Source of the DNA: Nannochloropsis oceanica
Lineage: Eukaryota; Sar; Eustigmatophyceae; Eustigmatales; Monodopsidaceae
Length of the DNA: 64,000 nt
Direction of reading: 5' to 3'
NCBI GenBank assembly: GCA_004519485.1
Contig: CP038110.1
Location: forward strand, 1 to 64,000
Shown in pieces: positions 43,455 to 58,033 of this stretch. The notes below the pieces were generated by a model that did not search any database, had not been told where the DNA came from, and saw only the letters and a program-made list of their open reading frames with translations. The first letter of the stretch is position 1. Every line of letters begins with the position of its first letter. Both the position numbers and the translations under genes were made by a program.

Positions 43455-45744
43455 TCACCATCGTGGGGAGGGACTCCAAATTCCTTTGTCTCCTCCTCCC
43501 TCTCTCCTTAAAAGCTTAAGCCGCGCCGGAGAGGGCCCGTGGCGAGGAATGCTGGTATGGCGGGAGGAAGGGAAGGAGGGAGGGGAGGCAGTAGAAACGG
43601 AGGTCCGCGGCGGGAGAGAAGATAGGCCAGCAGCAATATTACCGTTTATAGCACCGTGTGCATCGCCTTGGCCATCTCTCCACCTGCTAGTGCGGCCGTT
43701 CCTCGCATGCTGCTGCTGCAGCTGCTGTGTTACCTTCGAAGGCTTATGCCCATGGGGAAACGTCCGCGGAAAAGAAGACTCATTCCGACCTTCGTACTTC
43801 TTGTCGTCTTCCTCCTCATCATCATAACCATTATCTAACCTTCCTCCCCTCTCTCGATAGTGCGACAAAAGCCGTGAGAAATCATTCTCCAACTCCTCCT
43901 GCTCCTCGTACTGCTGCTCGTGCTGGTAATGCCGGTGCTGTTTATCTTCCACCTCCTTCCTGATCCTCATCCCACCCACACCAACAGCAGTCGCAGTAGC
44001 AGCAACAGCAGAAGGAACTGCAGGAGTTCTATGGCCGTCCGGGTCCACAAAACAGTGCTGTTGCAAGAGCCGCTGCTGCAGTCTGAAGTCCTGCTGGTCC
44101 AGCATGTACGACGAATCCCTCCCTCCCTCCCTCCCTCCCTCCCTCCTTCCCTCCCTCTCCACTTCCGCCGACGAGCTAAGCAACAAGCTGGTCATATGAT
44201 CCATAGTGGCCCTTCCCCCCCCTCTAACTCTCTCCCTCCCTCCTCCCTCCTTCAGTACTCTCCTCCTTAAATAAGCATCTTGCCTTGCTACCCTTTCCCT
44301 CAGAATCTCATTTTCTCCTTTTATTCGTACCAACTCCGCCCTCACATCCTCGCCCTCCCTCATGCCCCCCTTTCTCAATTCTCGTACTTCCTCCATAGAT
44401 TCCTTTCTCTCCCTCTCCATCTCCTCCTCCCTCCCCTCCATCTCAATCACCCTCTTCCGATACCATTCCAACCTCCTATCCCTCTCCCTCCCCTCCTCCT
44501 CCACCTGCTCCCTCCTCCTCCTCTCCTCCTCCTCCCACCGCTCCATCTCCCGCTTTCTCTCCAACTCCACCCTCTCCTTCTCCCAGCCCATCCTTTCTAT
44601 CTCGCCCTCTAGCTCTTTCACCTTGTCGGCGTTGCACACACTCACACCCACCACCACCTTGAGCTCCCTCTTCAACTCATCCACTTTCCGCCTGCATTCC
44701 TCTTTTTCCTCGCGGATTTTTCTCATGCTTCCCTCGTTCTCCTCTCGTGTTTGACGCCATTGTGCCTCCTTCTCGTGGCGTGCATTGCTGAGCCTCAAGC
44801 TGATTTCTTGGTGTTCTTTTTGAAACAACAAGACCTTCTTCCGACATGCCTCGTTTTCTATCCGGAGGCCTGTCACTGCTTCCTCCGCCTTTCGCCTCGC
44901 TTGTGCAATGTCCTGCTCCCTCTCTAAATTCTCTTCCAACCTCATTTTTAAATCTCTCATTTCTTTCCGACTCGCCTGCAGCAGCCGCTCCATCTCCTCC
45001 TTCTCCCTCCTCTCTGCTCCAACCTCTTCCTCCCTCCGGCTCTCTCTCTCCTTCTCCTCCTCCCGCATCCTCTCCATTGCCATTTCCAGTGCTTTCTCCG
45101 TCTCCCGCGCCATAGCCAGTTGTTCCTCGCTCCTCGTCCAGGCCGAATGCGAAGTGTCTGCCTTTATTTGAATGGCATAAAGGGAGGCTTGGGTGGTGGT
45201 AAGCTCGGCATGCGTGGCATCAAGGCGCTGTTGGAGCTCCTCTCGCTCTGCCGATAGCGTTTGCATCTAGGGACGGTAGAAGGAGGAAGGGGGAATACTT
45301 AGCCAGATTATTTGGACAAGCTTTGGCACAGGCCGAGGTAGGAGGGAAAAGAGGGGGACAAACGAAGGGAAGAGTGCTTCGGAAGAGGCATCATTAAGCC
45401 CGAACATGCCGCCTTACCTGCTTCGTTAGACCCGTGATAGATACCCCTTGCTCGTGCACCAGCCCCTGTAGTGCCGCCTTTTCCTGCTCCATCCGCATGA
45501 GGACCTCCTTTAAACGATTCATTTCCTCTTCGAGTGATGACATGGCCCGATCCTTGTCTCGGCATTCCTCCTCTTTTTCGATCAGGATTTCGGTGAGTTG
45601 CACTCCATTGGTGCCCCCCGCAAGGTACGTGCATTTATCCTGGAGCTGCTGGATTTGGAGGAGAAGATTGAAATGTTCTTCGTTGCTGCCGCCGGTGGTA
45701 ACGGTGGGGAGGACGGTGGAGTACGCGCCCGTCCCCTCCATCAT
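43455..45744 (-). CDS. Long coiled-coil protein of unknown function
   Basis: Model complement(join(43455..45266,45418..45744)), 712 aa, phase 0. Unrecognised. From residue about 20 to 450 it is almost continuous heptad-type coiled coil (LLLQIQQLQDKC, LEEEMNRLKEVLMRME, EELQQRLDATHAEL, then long Glu/Arg-rich helices). The last 260 residues are disordered: EGGREGGREGG, His/Gln-rich and Ser/Pro-rich. Such architecture is common in centrosomal, flagellar and Golgi tether proteins, but no diagnostic motif is seen. The ATG pair at 45744/45741 opens the frame; exon 2 also begins with an ATG directly after its CCCTAG acceptor, so a shorter 603-aa product from a downstream start is possible. Confidence 0.72.
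44119..44159 (-). repeat. TCCC/GGGA array within the coiled-coil gene
   Basis: The array is read on the coding (minus) strand as EGGREGGREGG. It lies in the disordered tail and shows how these arrays are tolerated inside exons. Confidence 0.75.
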
Positions 45745-47356
45745 GACACTAAGTTAGCAGCTGGCTATGGGAAGGAGAAGGGACGGCAGGGGAAGGAGAG
45801 ACACACGGACTGCGCAGGGTTGTAGGGTTGAGTGTTTAGGATAGCTGGGGTTGTGATGCCGCCTGTGATGGGTGGAGTGTGTGATCAGTCGCGTAAAATT
45901 TGGTGAACGGCGATTGGCGGGAAGAAGTTCGCAAGAAGACAAGAAGCGAGAAAACATGTCAAGAGGCGCTGGGTACAGAAGGCGCGCAATCCGGCTCAGA
46001 AAATTGCAAGTGAAAGCGTCTGTACGCTGGCAAAGTAGAAGAGGGTAGAGGTCACATGGCAACACGGGGAAAAGCTTTGGAGGCGTATAACAGTGTGGTC
46101 GTTATCTGGGTTTCCTAAGCTGTTGAATTCCGTTTCTTTTCGTGTGTGTGCGCGCGCGCGTCTTTGGCTTTGGGCGCCTCCAGCGTGAGTAAGTTTTTCG
46201 CCTGGCTGACAACAGGTTTGTTAGGATATAAAATGGAAAAACACCGCGAGCAGATTTGTACAATTGGAATAGATGAAGAAAGCCCATGTCAACCTCCTAA
46301 CCCCTTAAAATTGCCACTCCCCCAAGGCCGAAGCAAGAGTAGAAAAAGAAAATACAGTCTGCCATAGGTGAACATCAACCCTCTCTCCCCCCTTCCCCAT
46401 AAATCATCGACTATGGATTGCTGTTCATTTCTTCTTACAGAAGTCTTTCAGCCGACATACACACGCCGACACATCCCTCAAGATCCCGCCTCACATGTCC
46501 TCCAGTCATCCTACACAAATTAGTAGTTCGTGTATTTTCCTATCCAAAAGGACCGACCACAAGTGTGCTTACTTTGCCCAAATGGCAAGGGCGGGCAGGA
46601 GGGTTGTCTGCCTTGTTGCTCTCAATGAAGTGTAAACAAGACGAGCACTTCTCCTCCTCCTCCTCCTCCTCCTCCTCCTACTCCTCCTTCTCCTCCTCCT
46701 CCTCCTCCTCCTCCTCCTCCTCCTCCTCCTCCTCCTCCTCCTCTTCCTCCTTCTCATATTTTTCTCCTTTTCCTCATTTCCCGCCTGTTTTATCTGTACA
46801 TGTCAAAGTTCCGGACTGCCAAGGATTCGCCGGAGCCGTGCTTCATAGCATGTACCTTCCCCTCCTCCTCTTGCTGCTCCTCTTGCGTCTGCTCCTGTAC
46901 CAGGTTCTCCCTTTGGTCCTCCTGCACCCAGTGCCTACTTATCATTCCCTTTTTTGTCGCCAAGGCTGCTTCTACTGCGCCTTTCTCAATCTCGTTGTTG
47001 TTGGACTTCTCGCTTCTGCTGCTTGCGTTTTACAATTGCTCCTTTCCTTCGTAGCTTTTGCAAAAAAGAAAACTGCACCATAGTGACAGCAACGTGCCCG
47101 TGGATCGTCAATCAATGAATCTGAAGTATCAGGTGAGATGGCGTACAGCCTGTTTTATAATATCTACAGTGTGATTGGCTGGTAATGACACCTTATTTTT
47201 TTGCGCGAGCTGGAACCGTTGATTACATGATGATTTTGCGTGCTTCCATCGCACTCACCTGACCTCTAAATCAATCACTGCATAGGCTTGAGCACCAGGC
47301 ACGTTGACAGCAAAAAGTTTACACCTGACTTTTTCTCCCAAACGCTGCTGGCGTGA
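45745..47356. other. Divergent intergenic region, coiled-coil (-) and SpoU (+)
   Basis: About 1.6 kb. A (CTC)n array lies at about 46653-46752. Flanking it are short minus-strand stretches that look peptide-like but are broken by stops in every frame. A GTGTGCGCGCG run lies near 46143. No gene called. Confidence 0.45.
46653..46752 (+). repeat. CTC trinucleotide array
   Basis: Over 30 CTC/CTT-type triplets with a few interruptions; poly-Ser on the plus and poly-Arg or poly-Glu on the minus strand are artefacts. Confidence 0.85.
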
Positions 47357-50057
<2,701 letters not shown>

Positions 50058-51091
50058 AGCCAAAATGAGAGAAACAAAATGTATAAAATTCGAGTCAGAA
50101 TGGAAGAATAGGAGACGAAGAGAAAAAAAAGAAAATCATAAATGTGCGTGTGAAAGCAGCTTACAAGGCACTTATTTGTTGCTATTTGATGCATCTTGTC
50201 TCTCTGCCGTCAGCAGGCATGTGTCATAATTAAATTTATCAATACGATGGCATTGTCTAGCACTTGGCGGCTCGGAACGACGACGCTCACCTGGGAAACC
50301 AGGTCATTGAAGATGAATCCAAGCCAAGCCAACGGCTCCCAAGACGATGCGCGCGTGGACGGTGTCCACGTCTGTACATGCAGAGATAGTAAAACACTCG
50401 CAGTATGCAGAGAAAGAAGGAAAAGAGCTGCTGCCCTGCGTAGCTCACTTACTCCTTCGTGGTTGAGTTTGAGTCCACGGGCCGGGTCGGACCAGGAGGG
50501 GAGCAGTTGATCAGGAAATCCTCATCTCTTCTCGCCGCCTTGTGTTGGCCTTTGCCTTGCATTCTTCTTGTCGTTTAATGATGTCTGAGATATCCAATGG
50601 TTGGAGCCGTGCCTTGAGTACCGTGTTTGTATCGTCCTGTCCGTGGGAATGCTGCGCTTCTGCGTATGTGCTCCACGCTACGGTGCTTCACGCCAATCAA
50701 CCCATCCTAGTATATACATCAAGCAAGACCCAAGAGGGTCCATCTGAGAGCGAGATTTCTCATGATATATGTGTAAAAGGCACATGCACACACGCTTCCA
50801 TAATAGATAAAGAGAGTCAGCGACAACTGTTGCATCTGTTTGCCTGGCTCCCCCGCTGCTGCACGCCACAGGTCTCGTCTTGCCTCCCCTCCTTCGTCCA
50901 TCCCCGCTGGGCATCCAGACAGATCCATGAGGCAGGCAGAGGCTCTCAGGCCAGACACGAATAACAACAGAGCAAACACGCTCGACTCTCTTCAAGCCAA
51001 CCGCCATATCCTCATCTCATCCGTCTTCCCTCCCCCCCCCCTCATTCCCTCCCTTCTCGTTCCGCACCTAACAGCCCACCCCTCCATAATC
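50058..51091. other. Intergenic region before the light-harvesting gene
   Basis: Downstream of the SpoU gene the sequence is AT-rich for about 200 bases (probable 3' UTR), then mixed. The last 100 bases before the light-harvesting ATG are C-rich leader. Open frames here show no motif. Confidence 0.5.
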
Positions 51092-51733
51092 ATGCGCGTC
51101 GCTGCCTTTTTCACGGCCACCTTGGCCACCGTCTCCGCATTCGTCCCCCGCGCCTCCTTTCCTTCCTCTTCCACCGTCCGACGCAGCCAGGGCCGCGTGT
51201 CCATGGACCTGTCTGGCCTCGTCGGCTCCGATGTTGAGATCCCTGAGTTCGATCCCCTTGGCTTGAGCAAGGGTAAGGATGACGAGACCTTGGCGTGGTA
51301 CCGCGCCGCTGAGCTGAAGCACGGCCGAGTGTGCATGCTTGCGTCTGTCGGGTACATTGTCCAGGGGCTGTACCACTTGCCCGATGGGCCGTTCGAGGCG
51401 TCCAAGCCTGTGGATGCCCTGATTAAGGTCTCGACCGAGCGTCCCCTGGCCGCCGTGCAGATCGGCATTGCCATCGCGGCCTTGGAGGTGCTGGGTGCAT
51501 CCATCCAGAAGTACACTGCCCCCGGAGACCTGACATTTGACCCCCTTGGCCTCAAGCCCGAGGACGAGGAGGAGTTCGCTGAGGTTCAGCTGAAGGAGCT
51601 GAAGAACGGCCGATTGGCAATGTTGGCGACGGCGGGCTTGGCTGTGCAGGAGTACGTGACGGGGCAGGGGGCAGTTGAGCAGTTGGTGAGCGGACACTTC
51701 TCCCCGTTCGGTGATGGACAGGGGGCGTTCTAG
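51092..51733 (+). CDS. Chlorophyll a-binding light-harvesting protein (FCP/Lhc red lineage)
   Basis: Single exon, 213 aa from ATG 51092 (the frame is open further upstream, but only this start gives a targeting peptide). Residues 1-17 are a signal peptide ending TVSAF|VPR, the heterokont plastid motif; cleavage there exposes the aromatic F needed for import across the inner plastid membranes. The mature part has the three-helix Lhc layout: helix 1 TLAWYRAAELKHGRVCMLAS (the ExxHxR chlorophyll motif), helix 2 AAVQIGIAIAALEVL, helix 3 VQLKELKNGRLAMLATAGL (ExxNxR). Two FDPLGL motifs precede helices 1 and 3, as in fucoxanthin or violaxanthin-chlorophyll proteins. It works in the thylakoid antenna. 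Which subgroup (Lhcf, Lhcr, VCP-like) I cannot tell. Codon use is conspicuously C/G-ending, as expected for a highly expressed gene. Confidence 0.93.
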   Translation: MRVAAFFTATLATVSAFVPRASFPSSSTVRRSQGRVSMDLSGLVGSDVEIPEFDPLGLSKGKDDETLAWYRAAELKHGRVCMLASVGYIVQGLYHLPDGPFEASKPVDALIKVSTERPLAAVQIGIAIAALEVLGASIQKYTAPGDLTFDPLGLKPEDEEEFAEVQLKELKNGRLAMLATAGLAVQEYVTGQGAVEQLVSGHFSPFGDGQGAF

Positions 51734-52810
51734 ACGAGTTGATTACTGCGGAGGGAAGGAGGAAAGCAGCGGTCGATTGTGTGTTCAGTGAAGAGGAGCG
51801 TTTCTGACTTGTTGAATGTTGTCGATTTCGTAGCAGGAAATAGGGAAAGAGGGTGAAGAGGCTGATGTATGTGTTTCGTGAAGGACGAGGATCATGCGGC
51901 GCCTTCGCTTTTCCTTTGATCTCTTGTTCAAGAGCTACAGACAAGGTCAAAGACAAGTAAAAAAAAACAATAGAAGAAAAAAAGATGAAAAAAAATAATA
52001 TGAAAGAGCGTTTATTTCGGGAAAACCCAGCGGCGACGCACTCAAGAAACGGAAGATGAGTAGGTGGAAAACGAGAACGAGGACGAGGATGACGGAAACC
52101 TTCGGACTGCCTTTTATCCCACTGGCTTTATGGTTTATTTGTTTTGATGTACTCTTTGGGTGAATTTCTATGGTTTTCAGTTGACTTGCTCGGGTACCAC
52201 TCCCATGTTCCTGTCTCCACCTCGTAAAGAGGAGAAGGCAAGGATGTTGCCAGATTTTAATACCCTCCGCTAGTCTGAGTCGTGGTTCTTTCTCTCTTCA
52301 AGAAGAGGCGGGTGGCCGCCGCCGCTGCTGCTGCCGCTACTGCTTCCACTCCCATGCGCCCTATCGCTGCTCTCGTCCTGTGGGTCATCATGCTGTTTGA
52401 GTAGGTGTCTTCTGTACTTTGACTTATGACGGTAGTGATGCCTTCTTTCTTCCTTTTCTTCGCTTGTTTTCCTTTTTATTTTTTTCCCCTCCTACCGATG
52501 GGGACTTGCAGCCAGCCCCGCATAAACTGTCTCCGCGCCGCATGGCGCTGATGCAGAGGGACCGAACGACAGCAACTGTCCTCTCTATGCGTGCATCCAT
52601 GCCATAGGCTTCCTCTCTTCCTCCTCCTTTTTCTTCTTCTTTATTGGCCTCTTGTTTCTGTTGTTTTTGTTGATTTTTAAAATGGATTTTTTCCTTCTCC
52701 CGTCTTCGGGCGCAGTTGAACATTAAAATTGGACGAGGAAAATCTTCACTCCTCTTCACCCCACATCAATGATTAGACAAATGCTCTTGCCCTCTTCTCT
52801 GTTGATTCAT
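51734..52810. other. Convergent intergenic region, light-harvesting gene (+) and DUF2059-like gene (-)
   Basis: AT-rich 3' flanks on both sides with A/T homopolymers (about 51955-52010). A 111-codon minus-strand frame at 52424-52759 is Lys/Glu-rich without motif. No gene called. Confidence 0.5.
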
Positions 52811-54017
52811 TTAGACCTCGTCCTTCACTGGCCGGGCATCCTTCATGCTGCTTCCCATGTAAACTCCATCCTTGATCTTCTGATTCATCGGCGGCAACTG
52901 AATTGCCTCTGGCTTCTTCTCCTTGTCGAATTCAGTAGTCACATGGTCCAACTCACCGGCCCGCGCCCGCTTCTCCTGCTCCTGGTAAAACACTACGTTG
53001 TTCTCCATGATATCCTTCATGACGTCGGCGATCTGAGGCTGAATCTCGGCCGAATACGCGCCGATTTTGCTCATCAATGTCTTACCCGTGTGAGTGCTGC
53101 GGGTGGGAGGGAGGAGAGGGACGGGGGAAGAGGGGGTATAATGGATGAGATCATTTCCTCTTTATTCTCCTACATCTTATTAGACTCCACGTTGCTGTAC
53201 CGGGCGCCCTCCGACAGGGAAAAACACCGAACCCTCTATGCGGGGGAGGCACTGCATTAGACCTTGGCCGTCTCGCAATTTTGGAAGGGAGGGAGCAGAA
53301 CCCCCTCTAAAAAATTGAGGGGAACGCGTTATGGCTTGACTTGTGACACCCTCAGTTGGTCATTTGGTTCAAGAAGCTTCTGGTGCTTTGGCATTGAAGA
53401 CGACGAACATGGTACTGAAGGGACGGGAGAGAAAGAGAAGGGAAGGGGGCTTACCTATACATATTGATGAGATACTCGAGCTCATCGACAGTGAAGTGCT
53501 TCACCATAGCCTGACGGGTAATAGTGCGGACCTTGCCTGTGTCCATTTGTTGCATGTTCTTCATGAGCTGCTCACGCTCCTTTGGGTCAGGCATCTTCAG
53601 CATGTGTTGTCTAGAGGAGGAAGGGAGTGGGGGCGAAGGAGGGTGAGTACCTGCTGCTTGGCGCGCCTCGCCGCGAGCATTTAGTTGTCAGCACATAGTA
53701 ACGTGAGTGTGTCGAAGTTTTGGTCCTATACCTCGTCATTCAATTCGCTTTCTCCCTCGATGACCAGGTCCGCGAGGAACCAAGCCATCCGCATCACCCC
53801 CTCAATTGATTCGTGATGCCCCATAGCACCCACCCACATCCACCCCACTTCCGTACCGGGCCATGGCTTCCATTCCCTCATCCACGGGGTTCTCGTCCAT
53901 GTACTTGTCCGCCAACTTCATGCGGTTCTTGATCGTGTCCTTGAGTGCGGCAGCTCCGGGCAGGCACATCAACACAGCCCCCAGGGCAAGAGTCAGGTGG
54001 ACGAGCCAGGGTGCCAT
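52811..54017 (-). CDS. Secreted DUF2059-like protein
   Basis: Model complement(join(52811..53096,53455..53610,53857..54017)), 200 aa; both junctions phase 2. ATG 54017 sits in a strong ACCATGG context; ATG 54026 adds three residues. An N-terminal signal peptide is visible (WLVHLTLALGAVLMCLPGAAA). The rest is helical: MARQHMLKMPDPKEREQLM across the first splice, then VKHFTVDELEYLINMYSTHT-GKTLMSKIGAYSAE across the second, which matches the DUF2059 pattern 'fteeEl..li.FY.S..Gkkll.k'. DUF2059 proteins have no agreed biochemical role; in algae some are secreted or lumenal. The location beyond the signal peptide is unknown. Confidence 0.72.
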
Positions 54018-54693
54018 GGTCCTCATGATACTGGGGTATGGTTTCTTCTGTCAATACGGAGGAAGATGGAAAGAGATGGAGTGAGTGTTGGGTTACTGTT
54101 TGCTTGCTTGCTTTGCTTTGTCTTTGGGTAGTTGTTGCCGCGCGGTGGTTTTTTTGACCGCGGGCGGTCCTGCCCCCACTTTTTCAAAAAGTTAGCGATA
54201 GACCTTCACAGGGTGCTTTTAGCTCTTGCTCTGCACAAGACCCACGGGCAAGACCAAGAACGCCTTGCACACCAGGACTTCGAAGCCAAGGAAGAAAAAT
54301 ATAGGATTCCTGGTCACTAATTGTTCAGGTTAGTGTGGTAGTGTGCGGGTTGTGGACTGTTTTTGCCGAGTAGAAACTGTCATTTTTTCCCCCGGAGCTT
54401 TGCCTGATCTATTCAGTATTTTATGACTTACAACCATTCGAATCAACAACTTCGTTTCATAAATGAAAAAGAAATTGAAGGAGAGGCTTAACCATGCACA
54501 GTCAAAATTTTGTACATCAGTATTTCTTTGTCTGCGCCTCATTGTTTGCAGCCACGACCTGCGCCCACAACAAAACTACACATTTATACGCATACACTCT
54601 AACACAAACTGCAACACATATACACGCTGTCTCTTTGCCTTTGCTACTCTCCGCCATTCTTTTCTCACTCCTTTTCTCCCTCCGCCGTCTCGT
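54018..54693. other. Gap between the DUF2059-like gene and the 867-aa orphan
   Basis: AT-rich, no repeats of note, no credible open frame. It should hold the promoter of the DUF2059-like gene and the 3' end of the orphan. Confidence 0.5.
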
Positions 54694-55033
54694 CTAAATA
54701 AATCCGGACACCCCTCCTCCCCCTCCTCCCACTCCCTCCCCTCCTGCTCCTCCTCCTCCTCTTACTTCTCGTCCCGCCGGCGCCTTCGACTGAGGTACAA
54801 CCGATCGAATGAATGGCTTGCGGTCCTCCTCCTCCTCTCGCCACTGGGGCTGCACCTGCGGCAGTTTATTCGGCTGCTGCTGGTGAGGGTGAGATTGAGG
54901 AGGGTTGTAATGATAATGGTGATCGAAATCCTCACGACGAGGCAGTCGCTCCTCGCTGCGTTCCCGACTTCGACTTGGTGCCCTTCGCATCTGGTCGTGA
55001 TGGTCCGGACAGCGATAATTTCGGGTGCTAATG

Positions 55034-55068
<35 letters not shown>

Positions 55069-57297
55069 ACCGTTGCTGTTACCGTTGCTTTTGCCGTTGC
55101 GATTGTTGCTCTGACGAGAAGGTTCGTACCGCCGTGAGGAGTAAAACGGGCCTCCGTCTCTACCCCCCTGATGCTGCCACTGCTGCTGCTGTCGTTGTTG
55201 TTCTTGCTGTTGCTGTTGCTGTTGCTGCTGTCTCCGCTGCTTCTTTTCTTGGATCTCCTGGGGTTTCTTAGGAGGGAATTTCTTCTTGCCCGGCAACTCC
55301 TGCTGCTGCTGCTGTTGCTGTTGCGGTTCTTGCAAATGAAGCGACGGACGGGACGACGGCGGCAGTGACCGCAAGGAGGAGGATGCCGTCGGCAACGACG
55401 AGGCAGAGGCCGAAGAAGAGGAGCAAGACGGCGGCGGGGGAGCCGGTATTTTCCCTGCTGTTGTTGCTGCTGTGACTGCAACCGCAAATGCTGATGTGCA
55501 TGAAACGGTTGTTGCAGCGGGGACTGAAGGCATGCGAAGAGACGACTTGGAAGGTCGAGGGGCATGTGGGGCGGAGGATGAAGAGGAGGGAGAAGAGGGC
55601 GGACTTGTTGACGGCGCAGGGGGAGAAGAGGAGGAAGCCGGAGGAGGAGGAAGAGAAGGAGGAGGAGGAGGAGGAGGAGGAGGAGGAGGAGGAGAAGAAG
55701 AAGAAGAAGAAGGAGAAGAAGAAGAAGAAGAAGAAGAAAGAGGAGGTGGAGGTGGAGGAGGAGGAGGTGGTGGTGGAGGCCCTACGATGGGCGGCGGTAA
55801 TGGGGGCAAGGACAATCGCAGCTCCTTCCCCCGTCCGTGCTGCTGCTGCTGCTGCTGCTTCTTCTGCCCCTGCCGTCGGTGATAGTCCACCTCATCTCTC
55901 AGTCTCTCCTCCAGCTTCTCCATTGCTTGCTTCGCTTCCTCCTTGGCATCTGCCGCATCCTTCTCTAACCTCGCAACCTTCTTCTTCGCTTCCTCAAGGG
56001 CCTCTGCCATGCTCTCCTCCAGCCTGGCAACCTTCTTCCTCTTCTTGTCCAAGCTCTTTTGCAAGCTCGTGACCAGCGCTTTCAACTCCTTGTTCTCTCG
56101 CTTCAAAGCGCTGGTCTTCTTGAACTTTTTGTTTTGTTGTTTCGTCTCATTCGCTTTCTCCTTCTCCCCCAACCCCTCCTCTTCTTCCTCCTCGTCCTCC
56201 TCCTCCTCGTCGTCTCCTTTTCCTCGTCTCTCCACCCCGTCGTTTACCACTTTCCCCCCTTGCTGTCGGTGCTGCTGATACTGATGTTGTTGTTGCTGAT
56301 ACTGCTGGTACTGCTGGTACTGCTCGTGCTGATGCTGGTACTGGTGCTGCTTTTGATTAACTTCGGATTCAATTACCTGCACCTCGTCATCGGTGTCATC
56401 CTTTCTGCCACTAGTGTTGCTATTGTTACTTAGGGTTGAAACCGTCCTCTGTTTCTTGTTGCTGCTGCTATTGTCCTCTTTCCCTTGTCTCGGCCCGAAG
56501 GACGACACATCTCCTTCCCCTCCTACACCCTCTCCTCCTCCCCCTCCAGCTCCACCGCAACCACCTGAGCCACCACTGCCATTGTCGCTGCTGATGCTGT
56601 TACCGGCCTGCTTCCATTTCTGCCCCGGTGTACGCCCAAGGCCCATCCCAATCAGAGAACCAATACCACCCCCATCTCCTCCTCCTTTTCCTCCTCCTCC
56701 TTCACCGGCACCACCACCCACCCCTCCCCTCGCATATTGCTCCTCGTCCAACCTCCCCTCTACTGCCGTCAAAAAGGCACCCAAATGCTTACACGGGGAC
56801 GAAAACCTCTTGCCCACAAAGTTGGTCCTCCCGTTTGTGATGGCGTTGCGCCGCTCCTTCTCTATCTCTTCTCGCATCTCGCCCACAGCATCATGAAACC
56901 GCTTGACTTCCGCGCGAATGTCGAGCGTGCACGGCGCAGCATCTTTTAAGCTCATCCTCTGTTCTGCAACTCTGATTTCTTTGTATTTACTCTTCCTCTG
57001 TGCCGTGTCATCGTCGAAGCCCAGCAAAAGCGCCAAGGAAACGAAGTAACTCACCACCGTGTTCTTGTTCACAACACTTTCAAGATAATCAATGAAGACG
57101 TCCATCCATGAGTAGATTCTGCACACAGCTTTTCTCAAGGGATGTCTCTTGTGTGTCTGGGCCAGGCTTGTAATCTTGCGTCCCATCTTAGTCTTCTTCT
57201 TAACTAAATGCGGCCGGATAAGCGGTGGGAGTCCATCCGCCGCGGGGATTGCGGCAGGTACATCAGCCGCCGCAACAGCAGCAGATGCGGCATCCAT
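54694..57297 (-). CDS. 867-aa protein of unknown function with coiled coil and low-complexity tail
   Basis: Single exon, ATG 57297. Unrecognised. Residues about 35-210 look globular and are not repetitive: GRKITSLAQTHKRHPLRKAV, RIYSWMDVFIDYLESVVNKN, SYFVSLALLLGFDDD, DIRAEVKRFHDAVGEMREEI, FSSPCKHLGAFLTAVEGRLD. Then a Gly/Ser block, a Gln/Tyr-rich block with repeated QYQQ (about 320-350), a Lys-rich coiled coil with ENKELKALVTSLQKSL, a long Pro/Ser stretch, and a Gln/Arg/Ser-rich end. The basic, Arg/Ser-rich tail with a prion-like Gln/Tyr region is reminiscent of RNA-granule proteins, but this is only a composition argument. The unbroken 2.6-kb frame and the globular N-terminus support it as a gene. 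Confidence 0.62.
55660..55750 (+). repeat. GGA/GAA trinucleotide array within the 867-aa orphan
   Basis: Read on the coding strand as the Ser/Pro-rich region of the orphan. Strictly purine on the plus strand. Confidence 0.75.
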
Positions 57298-58033
57298 GGT
57301 GCGATTGGTACTACCGACTTGGCTTCAGATGCCGCAGAGCGGTGGTCTAGTGTGTCTGGCACAAGAAATCTGACTTGTTATCAATCTCTACAGCGGATGA
57401 CAAAAGATGATAGTGTTGGGGGAAGAAAGGCTGCAAATACACAGCGAATGCACGCCAGCACAGCAAATGATTCTCCCGGTCTGCGATCCTATCGATGTAA
57501 AATGTGTGTAGGTGAGAAGGGATGAAATTTGAGACACAACATGCCTCAGCTGAAGAGTGGACGAAATCCCGCAGCAATCGCAATCGCTTTTCGCGGTGGC
57601 GAAACCCGCTCACGTCACTGCTTTTCACGCGTATTCATTTTGTTCTTGGTCACAATCCCGACACAGGCGCGCTAATTTCACGTCTTACGGACCATCACCA
57701 CTACCGCTAGCTGTACCAGGATCCAATCGTGGGACTGGATAAGCCACGATGACAAGAGTTGTGGCTGGCGAGCTGGATGTGGTCAGCAAGGTGGTAAGTG
57801 CGCGGAGGAAGGGGGTTCGTGAGCTCGAGACGAGTAGATTAGACGGACAAGAAACGCAGTTTAGGGGTAGCAATCGCAGTGCGTAATGCTGTCTCTGTGT
57901 GTGTATAATGTAATAAGATAGAAGGTTCTGATATAGGGCGGCGTGTCTCTCGTTTACATGCCAGTACAGCGGGCCGTAAGCGGAAGCGCCGGGCGGGGAA
58001 GCGGGCAGTGCATGTGAGCCGGCACTCCAGCAA
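57298..58033. other. Divergent intergenic region, 867-aa orphan (-) and second carrier (+)
   Basis: About 0.74 kb, no repeats, no supported frame. It should contain both promoters. Confidence 0.5.

Noticed and set aside
46757-47083. Peptide-like minus-strand stretches beside the CTC array
   Set aside because: Each frame is closed by stops within 50 codons and no splice arrangement linked them.
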